From an uncultured Gammaproteobacteria bacterium (GTDB lineage: Bacteria > Pseudomonadota > Gammaproteobacteria > UBA9214), in the NCBI GenBank assembly GCA_905480305.1, contig CAJQPV010000172.1, positions 1 to 7,428 on the forward strand: a DNA stretch of 7,428 nucleotides, given 5' to 3'. This document shows, one piece after another, positions 6,338-7,428 of the stretch. How positions within the stretch are numbered: position 1 is the stretch's first letter; every line of letters starts with the position of its first letter. The notes under the pieces are model-generated. The model made no database searches. It worked only from the letters and a program-made list of their open reading frames with translations, and was not told the DNA's origin. The translations under genes were made by a program, and so were the position numbers.

Positions 6338-6352
6338 GGCTTCCCTTATACT
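6325..6352 (+). promoter_or_regulatory. Candidate sigma-70 promoter of dapC
   Basis: TTGATG (6325-6330) lies 16 bp upstream of TATACT (6347-6352, 5 of 6 to the -10 consensus), oriented toward dapC. Initiation near 6359 would leave a leader of about 75 nt. The boxes overlap the start region and Shine-Dalgarno of the divergent transporter gene, so the two units may interfere with each other. dapC needs its own promoter because the two genes before it are on the other strand. Unverified match. Confidence 0.4.
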
Positions 6353-6433
6353 TTCACTCATACGCTGCTGTTGGCAAGCCATTTTCAAACCATCCGAATC
6401 GCCACCTGGACCAGGAACCTGTATCACTGTCGA

Positions 6434-7428
6434 ATGAACCCGAACCTGTCAGATCTGCAACCTTACCCGTTTGAAAGGCTCGCAAAGCTGTTTGACGGAG
6501 CCATCCCGCCCGCACAGCTTCAGCCCATAGCGCTGTCTATCGGCGAGCCCCGTCATGCGACGCCCGGTTTTATTAGCGAAGAAGTCATTACCCATTTACA
6601 TGGCCTGTCGCGCTACCCGGCTACCCGCGGCATACCGGAACTGCGCAGCGCGATTGCCGACTGGCTGCAACAACGTTTCAAGCTGAATGCCGGCACCCTG
6701 GACCCTGAAGCAAACATACTGCCGGTGAACGGCACTCGTGAGGCCCTGTTTGCCTTTGCGCAGTGCGTGGTTGACCCGACAGACCATCCTGTTGTGTTAA
6801 TGCCGAACCCTTTTTACCAGATATACGAAGGTGCTGCCCTGTTATCCGGCGCCGAGCCCTGGTTCATGAATTGCACGCGTGAGAACGGTTACCGTCCGGA
6901 TTTCGACGCAGTCCCGGAAGCCGTCTGGAAACGTTGCCAGCTTGTCTATATCTGCACACCCGGCAATCCCACCGGGGCCGTCATGGACAGCGCACAACTG
7001 CAACAGCTGATCGAGCTGGCCGACCGACATGATTTCGTCATTGCCTCCGATGAGTGTTACTCGGAAATCTACCCGGTAACGGCTACCCCGCCGGCCGGCT
7101 TGCTGCAGGCCGCAGCCGAATCGGGCCGGCATGACTACCGTCGCTGCATGGTATTTCACAGTCTGTCAAAACGCTCCAACGCACCGGGCCTGCGTTCCGG
7201 GTTTGTGGCCGGTGATGCCGAACTGATCAAACAGTTTCTGCGCTACCGTACCTATCACGGCTGCGCCATGCCACCGGCAACGCAGGCCGCCAGTATCAGT
7301 GCCTGGCGTGATGAAGAGCACGTCAGAGAGAACCGTACCTTATATACACAGAAGTTCGCCGCGGTGCTGGAAATCCTCTCGCCGATACTGGATGTCAGCC
7401 TGCCGGACGCGGGTTTCTATCTCTGGCC
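6434..7428 (+). CDS. dapC: N-succinyldiaminopimelate aminotransferase (partial, 3' end missing)
   Basis: DapC is a cytosolic PLP-dependent class I/II aminotransferase that converts N-succinyl-2-amino-6-ketopimelate to N-succinyl-LL-diaminopimelate, using glutamate. It serves lysine and peptidoglycan precursor synthesis. The open frame covers 331 codons and is cut by the right edge; the family is about 395-400 residues, so some 65-70 are missing. Fold-type I landmarks are present: GTREAL (100-105, PLP phosphate), PNPFYQIYEG (124-133), PGNPTG with N178, SDECYSE with D206 and Y209, SLSK with the Schiff-base lysine K246, and R254 in GLRSGF. The N-terminus MNPNLSDLQPYPFERL and the stretch SLSKRSNAPGLRSGF are typical of the DapC subfamily rather than of general aspartate aminotransferases. 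No good Shine-Dalgarno precedes the ATG (AGGA at 6413-6416 is 17 nt away), but no other in-frame start exists nearby. Downstream of glnD this matches the map-glnD-dapC order of Pseudomonas-like genomes, here broken by the inverted transporter/VOC pair. Confidence 0.93.
   Translation, partial: MNPNLSDLQPYPFERLAKLFDGAIPPAQLQPIALSIGEPRHATPGFISEEVITHLHGLSRYPATRGIPELRSAIADWLQQRFKLNAGTLDPEANILPVNGTREALFAFAQCVVDPTDHPVVLMPNPFYQIYEGAALLSGAEPWFMNCTRENGYRPDFDAVPEAVWKRCQLVYICTPGNPTGAVMDSAQLQQLIELADRHDFVIASDECYSEIYPVTATPPAGLLQAAAESGRHDYRRCMVFHSLSKRSNAPGLRSGFVAGDAELIKQFLRYRTYHGCAMPPATQAASISAWRDEEHVRENRTLYTQKFAAVLEILSPILDVSLPDAGFYLW

Noticed and set aside
6338..6427. N-terminal extension of the transporter to an ATG at 6427
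   Set aside because: The extra 30 residues are hydrophilic and atypical for EamA proteins, and the ATG at 6337 has a Shine-Dalgarno at suitable spacing.
6406..6449. Short dyads CTGG-A-CCAG and CAGG-AA-CCTG and a GAACCTGT direct repeat before and in the dapC start
   Set aside because: Arms are only 4 bp and the 8-bp direct repeat extends into coding sequence; expected by chance without comparative support.
1..7428. Mobile elements, tRNA/rRNA genes, defence or toxin-antitoxin modules
   Set aside because: No transposase, integrase, tRNA-like cloverleaf, rRNA segment or small paired toxin-antitoxin frames were seen on either strand; gene content is almost entirely housekeeping.

Overview
This window is a conserved housekeeping block from a gammaproteobacterium. 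Evidence for that placement: the divergent arrangement tsf-rpsB / map-glnD is the one seen around these genes in enterics and pseudomonads; GlnD, MetAP, S2 and EF-Ts all read as gammaproteobacterial-type proteins; and a succinylase-pathway aminotransferase (DapC) lies downstream of glnD, as in Pseudomonas-like lineages. Base composition is moderately GC-rich and even across the genes, with no sign of recent transfer. I cannot name a genus from the sequence alone.

Layout. Minus strand, left part: the first 108 codons of tsf (1-324, cut by the window edge) follow rpsB (379-1338). Between them is an intrinsic-terminator-like hairpin that starts inside the rpsB stop codon. Upstream of rpsB lies a 259-bp divergent intergenic region (1339-1597). 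It holds a strong candidate sigma-70 promoter for rpsB, a long structured rpsB leader with two abutting stems, an overlapping candidate promoter for map and a GC-rich hairpin in the map leader. Plus strand: map (1598-2365) and glnD (2384-5083) are 18 bp apart and probably cotranscribed. Minus strand: an EamA/DMT-type 10-TM transporter (5450-6337) and a small VOC/glyoxalase-fold protein (5073-5453) overlap by ATGA and form a two-gene operon; the VOC gene runs 11 bp into the 3' end of glnD. Plus strand: dapC (6434 to the right edge, partial) is divergent from the transporter.

How the genes relate: tsf/rpsB/map serve translation and nascent-protein maturation. GlnD is the glutamine sensor that modifies PII proteins. 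DapC makes a precursor of lysine and meso-diaminopimelate. The transporter/VOC pair is accessory, has no evident link to these roles, and interrupts an otherwise familiar map-glnD-dapC order.

Nothing here looks like an undescribed defence, mobile or biosynthetic system. The points worth a second look are small-scale: a 12-bp tandem repeat that extends the S2 C-terminus with KTEA units, the rpsB leader RNA structure, the rpsB-tsf attenuator-like hairpin, and a hairpin that sequesters the VOC ribosome-binding site at the ATGA overlap.
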